Of a stretch of 64,000 nucleotides of DNA, positions 43,050-54,189 are shown piece after piece (within the stretch, counting starts at the first letter, position 1; each line of letters begins with the position of its first letter). The notes beneath the pieces were generated by a model. That model saw only the letters and a program-made list of their open reading frames with translations. It did no database searches and was not told where the DNA came from. A program made the translations under genes and the position numbers. This stretch comes from Meconema thalassinum (taxonomy: Eukaryota > Arthropoda > Insecta > Orthoptera > Tettigoniidae), in the NCBI GenBank assembly GCA_946902985.2, contig OX336395.1:291395065-291459064 (forward strand). Reading direction: 5' to 3'.

Positions 43050-43658
43050 TAGCTGGCAACGTGGCTTAGCGGTCACGTTCTCGCCTGCTGTGCAGAAGGA
43101 TGCAGGATCAAATCCTGGCGCAGTCAGCTGGCTTTTGGGGGTGCGCGAATGCCAGGGAGCAGTGTAAGTAGATTTGCTGGCACGGTAAAGATCCCCTTCG
43201 GGGTACAATTGTGGCACCCTGGCGTTTCTTAAAGCCTCTGTAGTTAACAGGGACGTCGATAGCATGCTGAACTGCTGTTCCCAAGATAGCGGGTTCAAAC
43301 CCGGCCGAAGTCGTCGGATTTTTTAAGAGCGTTAAAAATCCTTCAGTATGCCTTCCTTAGGATGGGAAGTAAAGCCGGCGGACCCATGTCTTAGATTTAT
43401 GGCATGTAAAAGATCCTTTCACAGACTAAACTTGTGTAAAGCAAAATTGTTATATTAGATTTCGTCAGAACGCTCTATCAAAAATTCCAACGTTCACCAC
43501 TAGGTATCATTGATATCCGGTTGCGAAAGTTGGAACTACTTGAAATTGAACGGAACTTGTAGCTCACCCTTTAGCGTGTCCGCTGGAAGCAGCTACAGAC
43601 TCAGGCGAGCCGAACATGTCCTCGGACACTCCCGGCACTAAAAGCCATACGACAAATA

Positions 43659-43722
<64 letters not shown>
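43050..43722 (+). mobile_element. composite tRNA-derived SINE (family 2) with (ATT)n tail
   Basis: The 5' part has an A-box-like TGGCTTAGCGGTCACG and a B box GGATCAAATCC near 43110. A second B-box-like GGGTTCAAACCC occurs at about 43290 in a second tRNA-like head. The end GGCACTAAAAGCCATACGAC is followed by an (ATT)n run (43661-43722). The second head matches, inverted, 56005-56180. The element is probably two SINEs fused head to tail, or a dimeric SINE. Confidence 0.7.
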
Positions 43723-43723
<1 letters not shown>

Positions 43724-43724
<1 letters not shown>

Positions 43725-44349
43725 GAGGGTTCTTTTTAAGTAAGGCCCTTTTTTTTCTTTAATTAACCGAACATTTTATTTTGAAACCTTATTTATTTTT
43801 AGGTTTTACATACCTTCCTCTATTTTTCTACATAGTTGCCTTGTTTATTTAGGCACTTGTCATACCTTAAAACTAAGTTCTGAAATCCCTCTGCATAAAA
43901 GTTTGCCGTCTGCTCTGACAACCAAGAATTCACGGCTGCTTTCATTCTTCATCGTCGGCGAAGCGCTTCCCACCAAGATGGGTTTCAGCTGCGAAAAGAG
44001 GTGAAAATCGCTCGTAGCAAGAAGCGGATGACATGTTGAGTCGAACCATCACAGGAGATGAAACGTGGGTATCCCATTCCACCCCTGAAACCAAGCAACA
44101 GTCAATGGAATGGCGACACTCAACCTCTCCCGTCAAGGTCAAACCCAAACAAACCCCGAAGAAGTGAAATCAGCCATGAATTCTCAGTTGTCAGAGCAGG
44201 AGGCAAACTTTTATGCAGGGGGATTTCAGAACTCAGTTTTAAGGTATGACTAGTGCCTAAATAAACAAGACAATTATGTAGAAAAATAGAGGAACGTATG
44301 TAAAATCTAAAAATAAATGTGGTTTCAAAGTAAAATGTTCGGTTAATAT
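43724..44349 (-). mobile_element. second mariner family: internally deleted, ~185-bp TIRs
   Basis: Left and right inverted repeats (about 43755-43945 and 44165-44349) match for roughly 185 bases, beginning ATTAACCGAACATTTTA. The left end extends further out to GAGGGTTCTTTTTAAGTAAG, which the right end lacks because family F copy 3 begins there. Between the TIRs a plus-strand frame encodes the mariner catalytic block 'TITGDETWVSHSTPETKQQS' and MEWRHSTSP. Most of the transposase is deleted, so this is a non-autonomous copy. Its TIR sequence differs from that of the 11.7-kb mariner. Confidence 0.75.
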
Positions 44350-45746
44350 AAAAACAAGAAGTTCCGTGATGAACTAAAGAGCCTACTTTTCATGCCAATG
44401 ATTATTCTACAGTATATGAACCTATCTGGAATAATGATGACATTATTTGGTAATATCGAAATGTCTAATTAGTTCGAAATATACCTGGTATAATGTAGCC
44501 TAATTGAGCACTACAGTTGGCAGCCCTGGTGACTGAATATATTCTTACTTCCATCTCTTAAGGTACAGAATACAAAATTTGGTTGAAGTCCAATGGACGT
44601 TACATGAAGTTAGACATTGGATCTATCAGCACGCGTAAAAACACGTTGGCAAGAATGTCATGCGTGTGTTGGTAAGAAAAAAAATCGGAAATATTATGAT
44701 TTCTTGTTGTGCCAATTTTGGATGAAATCCATTTGTTAGTATAGAAGTTACATGTATTTTAAAATTGGACCTATCAGCAAGCATATAATCATGTTGGCAG
44801 CACTGATTTATATTAATTACTCCAAATTAATCTAGAGTGTCAGGTGCTATACGTGTGCAAAGTATAGAGCTGTTGGCTTGCATACTTTCTGATATACATT
44901 GATATTAGGGTAAAAAAATATAGACAGCGTTTATTAACAGTTGGCAGCCCTGATTGCTCTTAAGAAGAATTATAGTCATATCTGTTATGTTACACATAGC
45001 ACATACGAAATTTGGTTGAAATCCAACTGATAGTATAGAAGTTACATGTATTTAAAAATTGGCCCTATCAGCAGGCTTAGAATCATGTTGGTAGAACTGA
45101 AGTATATAAGTTACTCCAAATAAATCTAAAATGTCAGGTACTATACGTGTGCATAGTTTAAAGCTGTCGGCTTGCATGCTTTCAGATATATTGGTATTTG
45201 GATGAAGAAAATAGAGAGAGCAATTATTAACAGTTAGCAGCCCTGGTGGCTCTTATGAATACACTCAGTCATATCTGTTTATGTACACATATTACATACA
45301 AAATGTGGTCGAAATCCAATTAATAGTGTAGAAGTTATATGCTTTTAAAAATTGGACCTATCGGAAGGCTTAAAATTATTGTGGGAACACTGTCATGTAT
45401 GGCCTCCTGGAAATTAAACTGAAATAGTATTATCTACACGTGTGCCAATTTTAGAATAGCTCCCATGCATACCTCGCATGATATCCAACATGGAGCTCAA
45501 ATTTCTATTGCGTTTTGTCAGCAGTTGGTAGCATTGACATCATTTTCAAATATGGACGTGAGATATTCCGGTATACATCTTTACTCATACTAAATTTGGT
45601 TTCGATTCCTGCAGCCGTTTAGGAGTTAATAGCGGGGGGGGGGGGACACACACAGCCAGACAGACAGAAGGACAGACAGACAGACAGACAGACAGACATA
45701 CGGACACACATTTTCCCGGATCGATCTCATAAGTCTACTTTTTCTA
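44350..45746 (+). mobile_element. repeat-array element family F, copy 3
   Basis: Starts AACAAGAAGTTCCGTGATGA and contains three to four ~290-bp repeats. These are spaced by the landmark AATCATGTTGG near 44788 and 45082 and by AACAGTTGGCAGCCCTG or a close variant (AACAGTTAGCAGCCCTG) near 44937 and 45228. It ends with GCAGCCGTTTAGGAGTTAAT, a G10 run, ACAGACAGACAGA and CTCATAAGTCTACTTTTTC. It is non-coding. Confidence 0.7.
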
Positions 45747-45849
45747 CGGCCCTTCCTTAAAAAACAGCCCTCGTAATTACATTACGCGAACCTGCCAAAA
45801 CTAAAGACCACGCAAATATAATTTCATTTCCTTCTCATAGTTCTTTCGT

Positions 45850-46046
45850 CCTTTCTCTTCCTTCATACTTCCTTCATTCTTTCAGAGTGTTGTGCCTTTC
45901 TCTCTGCTGTCCATCTTCCTCCCCTGCGTTCTGTCTTTTCTTCCACAAGAACCTTTATGTTCGAAAGTATTTCCCTGAATTGTGTTCTGTCTCGACAGTC
46001 GTCATCTGTAATTCCTAGCCTCCGGAGTTCTTCCTTCATCTGCTTG
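45850..46046 (-). pseudogene. LINE C-terminal tail fragment
   Basis: The minus-strand frame ends at 45863 and reads 'KEELRRLGITDDDCRDRTQF', then RWTAERKAQHSERMKEV and a stop. This is the tail found at the end of many APE-type LINE proteins, following a GRP-R-W block that is missing here. The fragment is fused at 46046/46047 to repeat R copy A, and the frame runs on into that repeat by chance. Confidence 0.6.
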
Positions 46047-49000
46047 GTGGGTAGATTATTGGCTGAGGAATAACCTAACCACCAAGGGAAGATGATAAAG
46101 AAAGGGAGGTGGGTTTCGGACTGGAGAGAAAGGATAGAGAAATAGGAGGAGAGTCCCACAAAAGTTGTAAATTTAACTTTAAATACACTCAAAGGCGGTT
46201 GCCACTGCAAATCCGCTCTCTGATACCTAAAGTGGGTAAGGACCTGGTCGAAGTTAACGGGAACCTCAGCTAGGACTTGGGCGGTTTGCAAGAGAATAGC
46301 TTTAGCGTATTCCCTCTCAAGCATGAATATGCCTACTATGGGGAAGGGTGATGGTCTGGCAAGACAGAGAGTAACAGACTTATTGTAGGTCTGTTCAAAG
46401 GAATTCGTTTTTTGAACAAGTAATTCGAAGAATGCCAATAATTTGCATTGATATATATATATTTCCAGTTTTCGAAGTTGTAGAGTTCCTAAAACGCGAC
46501 CAAGTGCTTCCAAGAAGGATAGCAATAAAAGAATTATGTGTTTGGAAATAATTTTGGTGAGTGCACCAATAGTTGCATTTGGAAATGGCCAAGCTTTTAT
46601 CCAGCAAGGAGCCGACTAAAAGTTTGGGCAAAGAAAAACACTTATCTTTTAGAAAACTAACCATAAGTTTTTTGGAGAGGATCTCCACAAGCAGGAAGCT
46701 GGCGTAGCGAGCTGTACTTGCCTTACTGGCCAGTTAGAATTAGCTATTAAAGCTAAGAGAAACTTTATCAAGATAACTACTAAGAGTTATTGCTCAAATG
46801 CAACGAGTGGTGAAAACCCTATCACGAGATTTACTTGAATTAACGAGGGCATGAACCTAGGAAGAGTCAGGGAAGACAGGATCTTGCCTAACCGTCGTAT
46901 TAGAGAAATGATTAGTCAAAAAAAGAAAGTTTAAATTTATTTAACAATGCAAAAGAGTCTAAGAAATTTAACAAGTATATAGTTTTAATTTTTGTTAATA
47001 CTTTGGGGTCGCAGACCTCCTAACATTTAAAGTTTTGCTCCAGGCAATTAACAATTCTTTAGGTTTCAAACCTTTAAGTATGTACTAAAATCTTCGTAAG
47101 ATTTAAAAAAGACAAATGAAGTGATTAAAGTTATACATTAAATCGAGTACAAGGTGTGTACTTTCAGAAATTTCTGAGAAAACATTCTAGAGAAAGTAAC
47201 CACTTCGAAAATAACAAGAAAAAAATGAAGAATAAGATAGAAGGAAAGAGAAGTTCCTATAACTTCTTATATTTATGCTGAATTACTTTTATAATAATTA
47301 TACAAAAGAGGGCAGGTCACTTACTGTGAAACCTGAAGAGAAAGTCAAAAGGAAGGTTCTAGACTTCCTATGTTTAAGTAGGAATCACGAGACCAATGGG
47401 GCAAGTTTCCCTTTCGTGAAACCTAGAAATAACTCACTCATGAGTTGAAAGAATTGTATTCCCTGATTATAAGGGAGAAACAATGTAAGTTTGAACCGTG
47501 TATAAAACACGTGGTTATGCAGAAGTTAATTAATTACATATGAGCAAAAGTGGGAGGGCACATCTAGAGTGACACCTCATTGAAAAAGACCTTAAGTAAC
47601 AATTTTATTATGGTTTGTTAGTAAGGGGTTCAGGAAAGAGCAACTGGAATGGAAGGTAAATGTTCATGGCGGAAGAAATGCTGAAAGAACACTGTTTATC
47701 ACTATAGTTTGTTGAATGGATGAAGAGATCACTGTAGTAGCACAAAGTTTATGGCAAAGAAAGTTATTGCAATGATAATAATAATATCGTATGGCCTCGG
47801 GTGCCTGGTGCAAGCTTTGTTAATTGACACCCAGAGGGTAGCTTGCATGTCGAATTTCGTCGTTCCTTTGAAACTAAACTCCTTGACAATACAGCGCTTT
47901 CAAGTAGAGAATGGAGGAACTTTGTGTTGGGGGAAAATCCCGAGATTAATTTTGCCATTGAACACGGCCTACTGAATTCAAATGGGTTCTTTAACATGCC
48001 AACAACGTATGACATGAGTGTCGTGATTTTTGTCGCCTTCAAAAATCACTTATCACGACCAGGGGCAATGATGAAAAATAATTAGTTGCACTAGGTAGGC
48101 GAAAGTCTATTGCTTGAGAAAGTTGTGAATTACAATTAAATGCGCCATAGAACATTCCAACGGTGGAAGAAAATTAGCTATTGAGCTTTAATTCAGAAGG
48201 AAGATTCCTCATTTATAAATAGTATTCCCACAAGTGAGTGAAAAATACATGACGGCAAGACTTGTAGATAGAGTACAGAATCTGGAAGGTTCCAGAACGA
48301 TCCTAATAGAAGAATGGGGCCAAAGTTAATCCAGCGGTGGAACGAACTTAATATTTTATGGACAGCGGGTATTCGATAATATCCCACGTTGTGAGAAGAT
48401 CTCTCATTTAAATAGCTTAAGAAAGGCTACTTTCTATTAAGGTTGGCTTAAACAGACAAAAGCCCAACATGACAAATCCCGCGAAGGATGATTATTGCCC
48501 CAAATAAGCAATCTCACGCTGTCTATAAAATGATCATTGAAAGCATGTAGAATTAAAACCGATGAAGATGAGGTTAAAACCTAAAGTCTGTACTTATCTT
48601 TGTTGCATGGCGAAGGTGAAGTTCCCTTTGACGGATAAACTAATGTGCCAACATGGCGTAGAATGTAGAGAGTGCCTCTTGGTTTGAGGAGACTGGCTCT
48701 AGTTGAGCCTTGACTGACCAAGTCAACTGCCGACGTACAAGTGAGACATGCTCAGCGAAGCACAGATGAACCAGGGAAGGGAAGAGAGTGGGCGTAGGAG
48801 ACAAAAGGAATACATATAAGCATGACCAACATAGAAAAATTTAGATTCTCTTGAGGAAATGGCCTTCAAAGAGTTGATAGCAGGCGATACTAGCACAGCC
48901 TGGTGGGTGAAAAAGTAGACGAAGTTCTCTTGATCACGGAGATGATAGCTGGTGATGGCAACGAGATCTGGTGGCCAGATGGATAAGGAAGTCCTCTTGC

Positions 49001-49163
49001 ACCAGGAAGAATTGAGGAACTTCAGAGATTCGCTGCTAGATGACGCTGGGTGGGTCATGGAAGATATATATCTAGAACAGACTCACAAAGAACATAAGAG
49101 ACATGACCACCAAAGAGAAAATAGAAGATCACTGTTGGTGTTTGATAAAAAGGAAGGAATGAA
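46047..49163 (+). repeat. 3-kb dispersed repeat R, copy A
   Basis: Begins GTGGGTAGATTATTGGCTGA and ends near AAGGAAGGAATGAA at 49163. It matches 50612-53557 (inverted) and 59771-61377. Landmarks include GCCAGGCAATTAACAATTCT-like, AAACCTGAAGAGAAAGTC, CTTTCGTGAAACCTAGAAAT, GGAAGGTTCCAGA, 'CCAGCGGTGGAACGA' and AATCCCGCGAAG. The frame 46047-46525 (minus) stays open. A 288-base insertion sits at 47777-48064. I cannot assign the repeat to a known superfamily. Confidence 0.75.
47777..48064 (-). mobile_element. short retroposon inserted in repeat R copy A
   Basis: The insertion is flanked by the 8-bp duplication GCAATGAT (47769-47776 and 48065-48072). Repeat R copy C (around 60960) lacks it and shows a single GCAATGAT, so the insertion boundaries are defined by an empty site. 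On the minus strand it ends GAGGCCATACGATATTATTA with an (ATT)n tail, like the GCCATACGAC end of the family 2 SINE. It is therefore probably a SINE or LINE 3' fragment using the same retrotransposition machinery. Confidence 0.75.
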
Positions 49164-49199
49164 CATGCAAAAGTATTAAAAATTATATTCTCTCATACC

Positions 49200-49660
49200 G
49201 TGTGTTCCAAGAATACACCACTTGGTGTAACCCCCTTGGCTCTTCAGATTATATATTTTGTCAACAATTTGTTTATTTATTCTTGTTGGATCCATTCTAA
49301 CCATATGTCCATAGAAACGTAAACGTATTTTCCTAATTGTTGTTTCCTAGTCTTCCACCCTCTCATATATCTCCTTGTTTGATCTTAGTCTGTAGGTTCA
49401 CTGTACCACTTTTGGGCCGTAAATCCTCCTCAATCTTCAGAAGCTTTTCCAGGTTCATCAAAATTGCCGTCTCCACACTATATAAGATCACCGGTTTTAC
49501 CACAACATTGTAGTGTTGTAGTTTGGCATTAAGGGAGAGGTTCTTTTTGTTGTATATATTTTCAGTGGAGAAGTTGAGTTTTTCTAGTTTAAGTCTTCTG
49601 TTTTCCATTGACTCTTTGCCCAGTCCATTATTGCTAATGATCTCCCCGAGGTATTTAAAT
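49200..49660 (-). pseudogene. LINE fragment: RT thumb and start of C-terminal domain
   Basis: The minus-strand frame from 49660 reads FKYLGEIISNN, 'NKKNLSLNAKLQHYNVVVKP', YSVETAILMNLEKL and, after a frame change, RKIRLRFYGHMVRMDPTRI. These are APE-type LINE landmarks downstream of the FADD box. Both ends are truncated. It lies between repeat R copy A and a SINE. Confidence 0.7.
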
Positions 49661-49687
49661 TATTATTAATATTGCATATATTATTAA

Positions 49688-50020
49688 GAGCCTCCGTGAC
49701 TTAAGCAGCAGCATGCCGGCCTCTCACCGCTGGGTCCGTGGTTCAAATCCCGATCACTCCATGTGAAATTTGTGCTGGACAAAGCGGGGGCAGACAGGTT
49801 TTTCTCCGGGTACTCCGGTTTTCCCTGTCACAATTTCATTCCAGAAATACTCTCCACTGTCATTTCATTTCATATGTCATTCATCTCATCATTGCCCCAG
49901 GGTAGTGCAACAGGCTTCGGCAGCCGGCACAGTTCATATCCTCGCCGCTAGATGGGGGCTTAATTCATTCCATTCCCTGACCCGGTCGGTCGACTGGAAG
50001 CAGGCTGTTGATTTTCATTT
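49688..50020 (+). mobile_element. tRNA-derived SINE, family 1, copy c (full length)
   Basis: Starts GAGCCTCCGTGACTTAAGC and has B box GGTTCAAATCC. It ends 'GGCTGTTGATTTTCATTTCA'. It is slightly diverged from copy b. A 10-13 base target duplication is not obvious by eye. Confidence 0.8.
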
Positions 50021-50076
50021 CATTACATTTATTCTTCTTTATTTGTTTCACCCAACTTTGGAGTACATGAAATCAA

Positions 50077-50470
50077 TCACTTTTTATTGTTTAGAGCTTT
50101 CCTCTTGGCCCAGTATTGCCTCATATTTTGAGATCTTGCTTCCCTTTCTTCGGCAGAGATGTGGATAGTACGCTTTTGTTTGATTTTCACTTGGAACCGT
50201 TGTTTCTTATCCTTGGTGACGGTTTTGGCTGTTTTGTCCATGAGCATGGTGTCTGTAATTTGGATTTCCACGAGGTCTTTCTCGGTTTCCTTAAACCAAA
50301 GAGGTTTTTTTTATTACGGAAGTGGTCGAAGATCTTTTTGGATAATCTATTTAAATGCATCCGGAGGATGTGCCCATAAAAATCAATTCTCCGTTTTCTT
50401 ATTGTGTCCGCGAGTTTTTCAGTTTTTTGGTAAAGAGTTTCGTTCTTGACATGGATTAATTTGTTATGAA
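50077..50470 (-). pseudogene. LINE fragment: C-terminal domain and stop
   Basis: On the minus strand, reading from 50470: KNETLYQKTEKLADTIRKRR, DFYGHILRMHLNRLSKKIF and, after a one-base frame change near 50310, WFKETEKDLVEIQITDTMLM and 'SAEEREARSQNMRQYWAKRK', then TAA at 50077. It overlaps in family position with the fragment at 49200-49660, so the two are separate copies, not one interrupted LINE. Confidence 0.7.
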
Positions 50471-50474
50471 ATTG

Positions 50475-50506
<32 letters not shown>

Positions 50507-50611
50507 AAGCAACCCGCCCCAGCTTCGCCCGGGAACAGTTATGAATTCATTATGGTGTATTCTTTGGAATATACGGTAAGATAGAGGTAGCTTTTGCTAC
50601 TCTTTGCTTTA
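50475..50611 (+). repeat. (ATT)n microsatellite and GCTTCGCCCGG element start
   Basis: The ATT tract 50475-50505 leads directly into ACAAGCAACCCGCCCCAGC and TTCGCCCGGG, the 5' hairpin of the family H elements. About 100 bases later repeat R copy B begins. It is a truncated family H copy. Confidence 0.55.
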
Positions 50612-53557
50612 ATTCATTCCTTCCTTTTTCGCAAACACCAACAGTGATTTCTTACTTTTTCTTTTATTTAAGCACCTTGCTTACTTTCTTTGTAAGTTTG
50701 TTGTAGATATAACTGCCACGATCATCCTAGTGGCATCTAGCTGCTAACCAATGAAGTCCCTCAACATTTCCACTCTCAAGAGGACCTCTTTACAAGTCAA
50801 ACCACCAGGGTTCGTCGTTATCTCGAAATAACATCTCCATGCTGAAGAGGACTTCGTCTACATACCCATCCTCCAGGCTTCGCTAGTGACGCCTGCTATC
50901 AACTCTTTGAAGACAATTTCATCAAGATACTTAATTTTTGTAATGTTTGTCATTCTTATGTATATTCCTTTGCCTCCTACCCCCACTCTTTTCCTTCCTT
51001 GGTCCCTCCGCGCTTCTTTGAGCTGGTCTCACTTGTGCTTCAGTCGTCAAGACCTCCAGTTGGAGCCTTACTAAGGCTCGTCTCCTCTCCTCGAGAGACA
51101 AACTTTTGAATCGGACGCCATGTCCATATCTTAACTAACGGTCGCCTGGATCGCCTACTACAGAAATGAGTTAAGTACCATGTTCTTCAACATATTTTAA
51201 TCGCTTTTAATTAGCTATACGCTTTTAATACCGTTTTATAGACAGTGAGAAGTTGCTAAATGTTGTGCAATCGCAATCTTCGCGGGATTTTCGATGTCAG
51301 GCTTTGTCTATCTAAGACAGCTAATCTTGTAAAACGAATCAGCATTTCTTGTGCATATTAATTGAGAATGAGCTCTCACACCGTGGGATTCTTATTAAAC
51401 TAAATACTGTCTATAGAAAACTTAGCTCGTTCCACCGCTGGACTTAATTTGCCCAATTCAACAGTTATGATTGTTCTGGAATTTTCCACGCCAAACAATT
51501 CATCTACAAGCTAAACGTTCTAGTATTTTCCACTCACATATGGAAATACTTTTTCTAACCAAGGAATTTTCTTTATGAATAGCTAATCAACACCTAATTT
51601 GTCTTCCTTCGTGGGAAATTGTCCGCTGCATTCAACTATAACCTGCAAATTTTTCAATGCAATAGACTCTTTCAAACGAAAATGCAACTAGTTATTTTAC
51701 ACCACCGCAATAACTTTCCTTCCTATAAAGTTTCAGTGCTACAATAGTGAACTTTTCAACCACGTCAATAGACTATAGTGAAAACAGTGCTTGTTCAACT
51801 TTTCATCCGCGTCGCGCTCGTCCGAGAAAAATAAATTCGGCCAAGAACTTTCCCCAAAAAGTTCCTATTTCCTCTTCCACAACCACCCTTTACTAACAAA
51901 TTAGGTTAATTCTTAAATTTAGGCTTGTTGCTATGAAGTGTCATTTGATAGCAAATGCCCTCCCAACTTTGTTCCGTTTGTAATAACTTAACTCTGTAAA
52001 AATTTCTGTCTAGTACACATTTTAAAGTACATTGTTTCTCCCTTTTTATGGGGAATTCAATTATTTCTACTCACACGTGAGTGGCTTAACTTTTCTCTCT
52101 AAGTTTCACGAAAGGGTAACTTGCCGTATTTTTCCTCGTGATCCTGTTTAAACATAGAAGTTCTAGAAACTTCTTCTTAATTTTTCTCTTCAGGTTTCAT
52201 AATAAGTGACCTGCCCTATTTGTATGAATTATAATCGTGATTACTGTATAAATATAAGACGTTATAGAAACTTCTACTTAATTTCTCTCTCTTTTTTTGG
52301 TTTAATTTCATCTTTGTTATTTGTTCATGCTTTTAAGATTCCCACATAGACATTCTTAAAGTACTCACATTGTATCTCACCGATTCTGCAAAGCTATAAT
52401 TACTTTATAATTGTTGTTACAAACGTTAAAACTGTCCAATTTAAGCACAACTTTTAAAATCTTATTCAGATTTGTAGTGCTTACCACAAGTCTTAAACTT
52501 GTACCCAATTTAACGTTGTTTATTAATTACAAACCTGTTATCGTTAGGTTTCAGATTTTCACATGTTGTAAACTTTTATAAATCACAATCGTGATCTAAA
52601 TGTTGTTAATTCTTCAAAGTTTAATTCATTGTTAATAAATCTTTATTAGTTTTTTCGTTATTCTTTTCCCTAGATTCACGATTAGGTAGGACCCTGTCTT
52701 CCCTGACTCTTCCTATAGGCTTATGCCCTCTTTAAAAATCTCTCAAATCAAATTAACAATAGTTCCACTATTTGTTGCATTTGAACAAGAACTCTTAGTC
52801 ACAAACTTATTAAAGCCTCTCTTAGCTTTATTAGCTAATTCTAATGAGTCAGTAAGGCAAGTAAAGCTAGCTCTGCATGCTTCCTGCTTGTTGAGATTGT
52901 CTCTAAACTTGTGGTTCGTTTTCAAAATTTAAGTTTTTCTCATTGTCTAAACTTTTAGTCGGCGCTTGCTGGGTAAAAGCTTAGCCTTTATTGAATGCAA
53001 CCATTGGTGTTCTCACCAAAATTTAAATCCAAGAAACTTCAAAAACAATCAAATTATTGCCAAGGGTATAATTACTTCATCACTACCCTTCCTGGAAACA
53101 TTCGGTTGCTCCTTAAAAATTCGACAATTCCAAGAACAAAAAACATCACGGCGAATTTCAATTGTTTTCGACTTTCAAAACCATCGACTAAACCTAACTC
53201 CTTGGAAAGGATATACAACAATTATGTTATTCTTTGTCTTGCCAGACTACCACCCTTCCCCATACTACCCAAGTTCAAGCTGGGAAGGGAAAGCACTAAT
53301 GCCAGTTGCTGGCAAATAGCCCAAGCTCCAGCCGCATTTCCCGTTAGCTACGTCCAGGTCCATACCTACTTTAGGTGTTTCACGGTCTTTGCAGTGACAC
53401 TCGTCACTAACTCATTAAAATGTATTTGGTTTACTCAGTGTTGGACTCTCGTCCTATTGATCCACACTTGTTCTTCGTTCCGAAACCCACTTCCTTTTCC
53501 TTTTCTCTTCATCTTCCCTTGTGGGTAAGGTTCATTCCTAGCAAAAACCTACCCACA
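50612..53557 (-). repeat. 3-kb dispersed repeat R, copy B (inverted)
   Basis: Inverted relative to copy A, with the TGTGGGTAGGTTTTTGC end at 53557 and the GAAGGAATGAATT end at 50612. It lacks the 288-base insertion of copy A. In copy B's own sense, the frame 52995-53528 (plus) is open and aligns with the open frame of copy A (shared LCLAR, PFPI, and a final LPF-FIFP pattern), with many substitutions. Copies A and B flank 1.45 kb of LINE and SINE debris. Confidence 0.75.
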
Positions 53558-53789
53558 TTACGTGATAAGCGCGATGTCAATGAACTACGACCTATATCCG
53601 TTTTCCGTCTCGACATGATGGGTTAAAATAACTGAAGGGATTATTAATTGTATTATCATGGAGATAGCATGTGCAACGAATTCTTGTCAGACGTAATTTA
53701 AGAATGGCGAGGTGCATCAAATACAAATCCCCCTTCCGTCCTATCTAAAGTTGACTGTGTATTCTGCGAAACGAAAAGTTCACAGGCGA

Positions 53790-54010
53790 AATGAAGAAAA
53801 GCCGAGTTGCACTTCCTGGGAAACTCCAAACACAACCACTCTTCTCTGAAGTCTTGACTCAACACGACCCGACAGTTTCCTGCTGGGTGTATCTGGGGGT
53901 AATAGGCTCCCCCGCTAGCTAAGCTGTAACTGGGGTGATAGGCTCGCCCCTAGCTAGCTCGTTAACCGTCGCCTCAGTATTTGAATGGAGATTGTTGAAA
54001 GAAATGAAAC
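53790..54010 (+). repeat. family H repeat fragment
   Basis: Matches 8290-8480 (AACTCCAAACACA, CGACAGTTT-CTG, GCTGGGGTGATAGGCT/AACTGGGGTGATAGGCTC, GCTAGCTAGCTC). It contains a local duplication of the TGGGGTGATAGGCTC block. Non-coding. Confidence 0.6.
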
Positions 54011-54189
54011 GTAAAAAAATCCACTCAGCACGCCTGAAGGCGGAGGTAGATTTCACCAGGGGAAAGGCGAAAAAAGGCAGAATGTGCAGATTTTCGTAGA
54101 AGGATCAGACCACATTTATTGCGAGAAAGTATTTTACAATTGGAGCTTAATCATCTTTGTTTTTCGTCTTTTTATGCATATTTTTAGCA

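Noticed and set aside
45863..46525. A single 220-residue protein
   Set aside because: The first ~160 codons are repeat R and the last ~60 are a LINE tail. The join at 46046/46047 is a transposon boundary, not a gene fusion.
49200..50470. One LINE interrupted by the SINE at 49688-50020
   Set aside because: The protein segments are in the wrong order on the minus strand (C-terminal part first) and overlap in family position, so they are two separate fragments.
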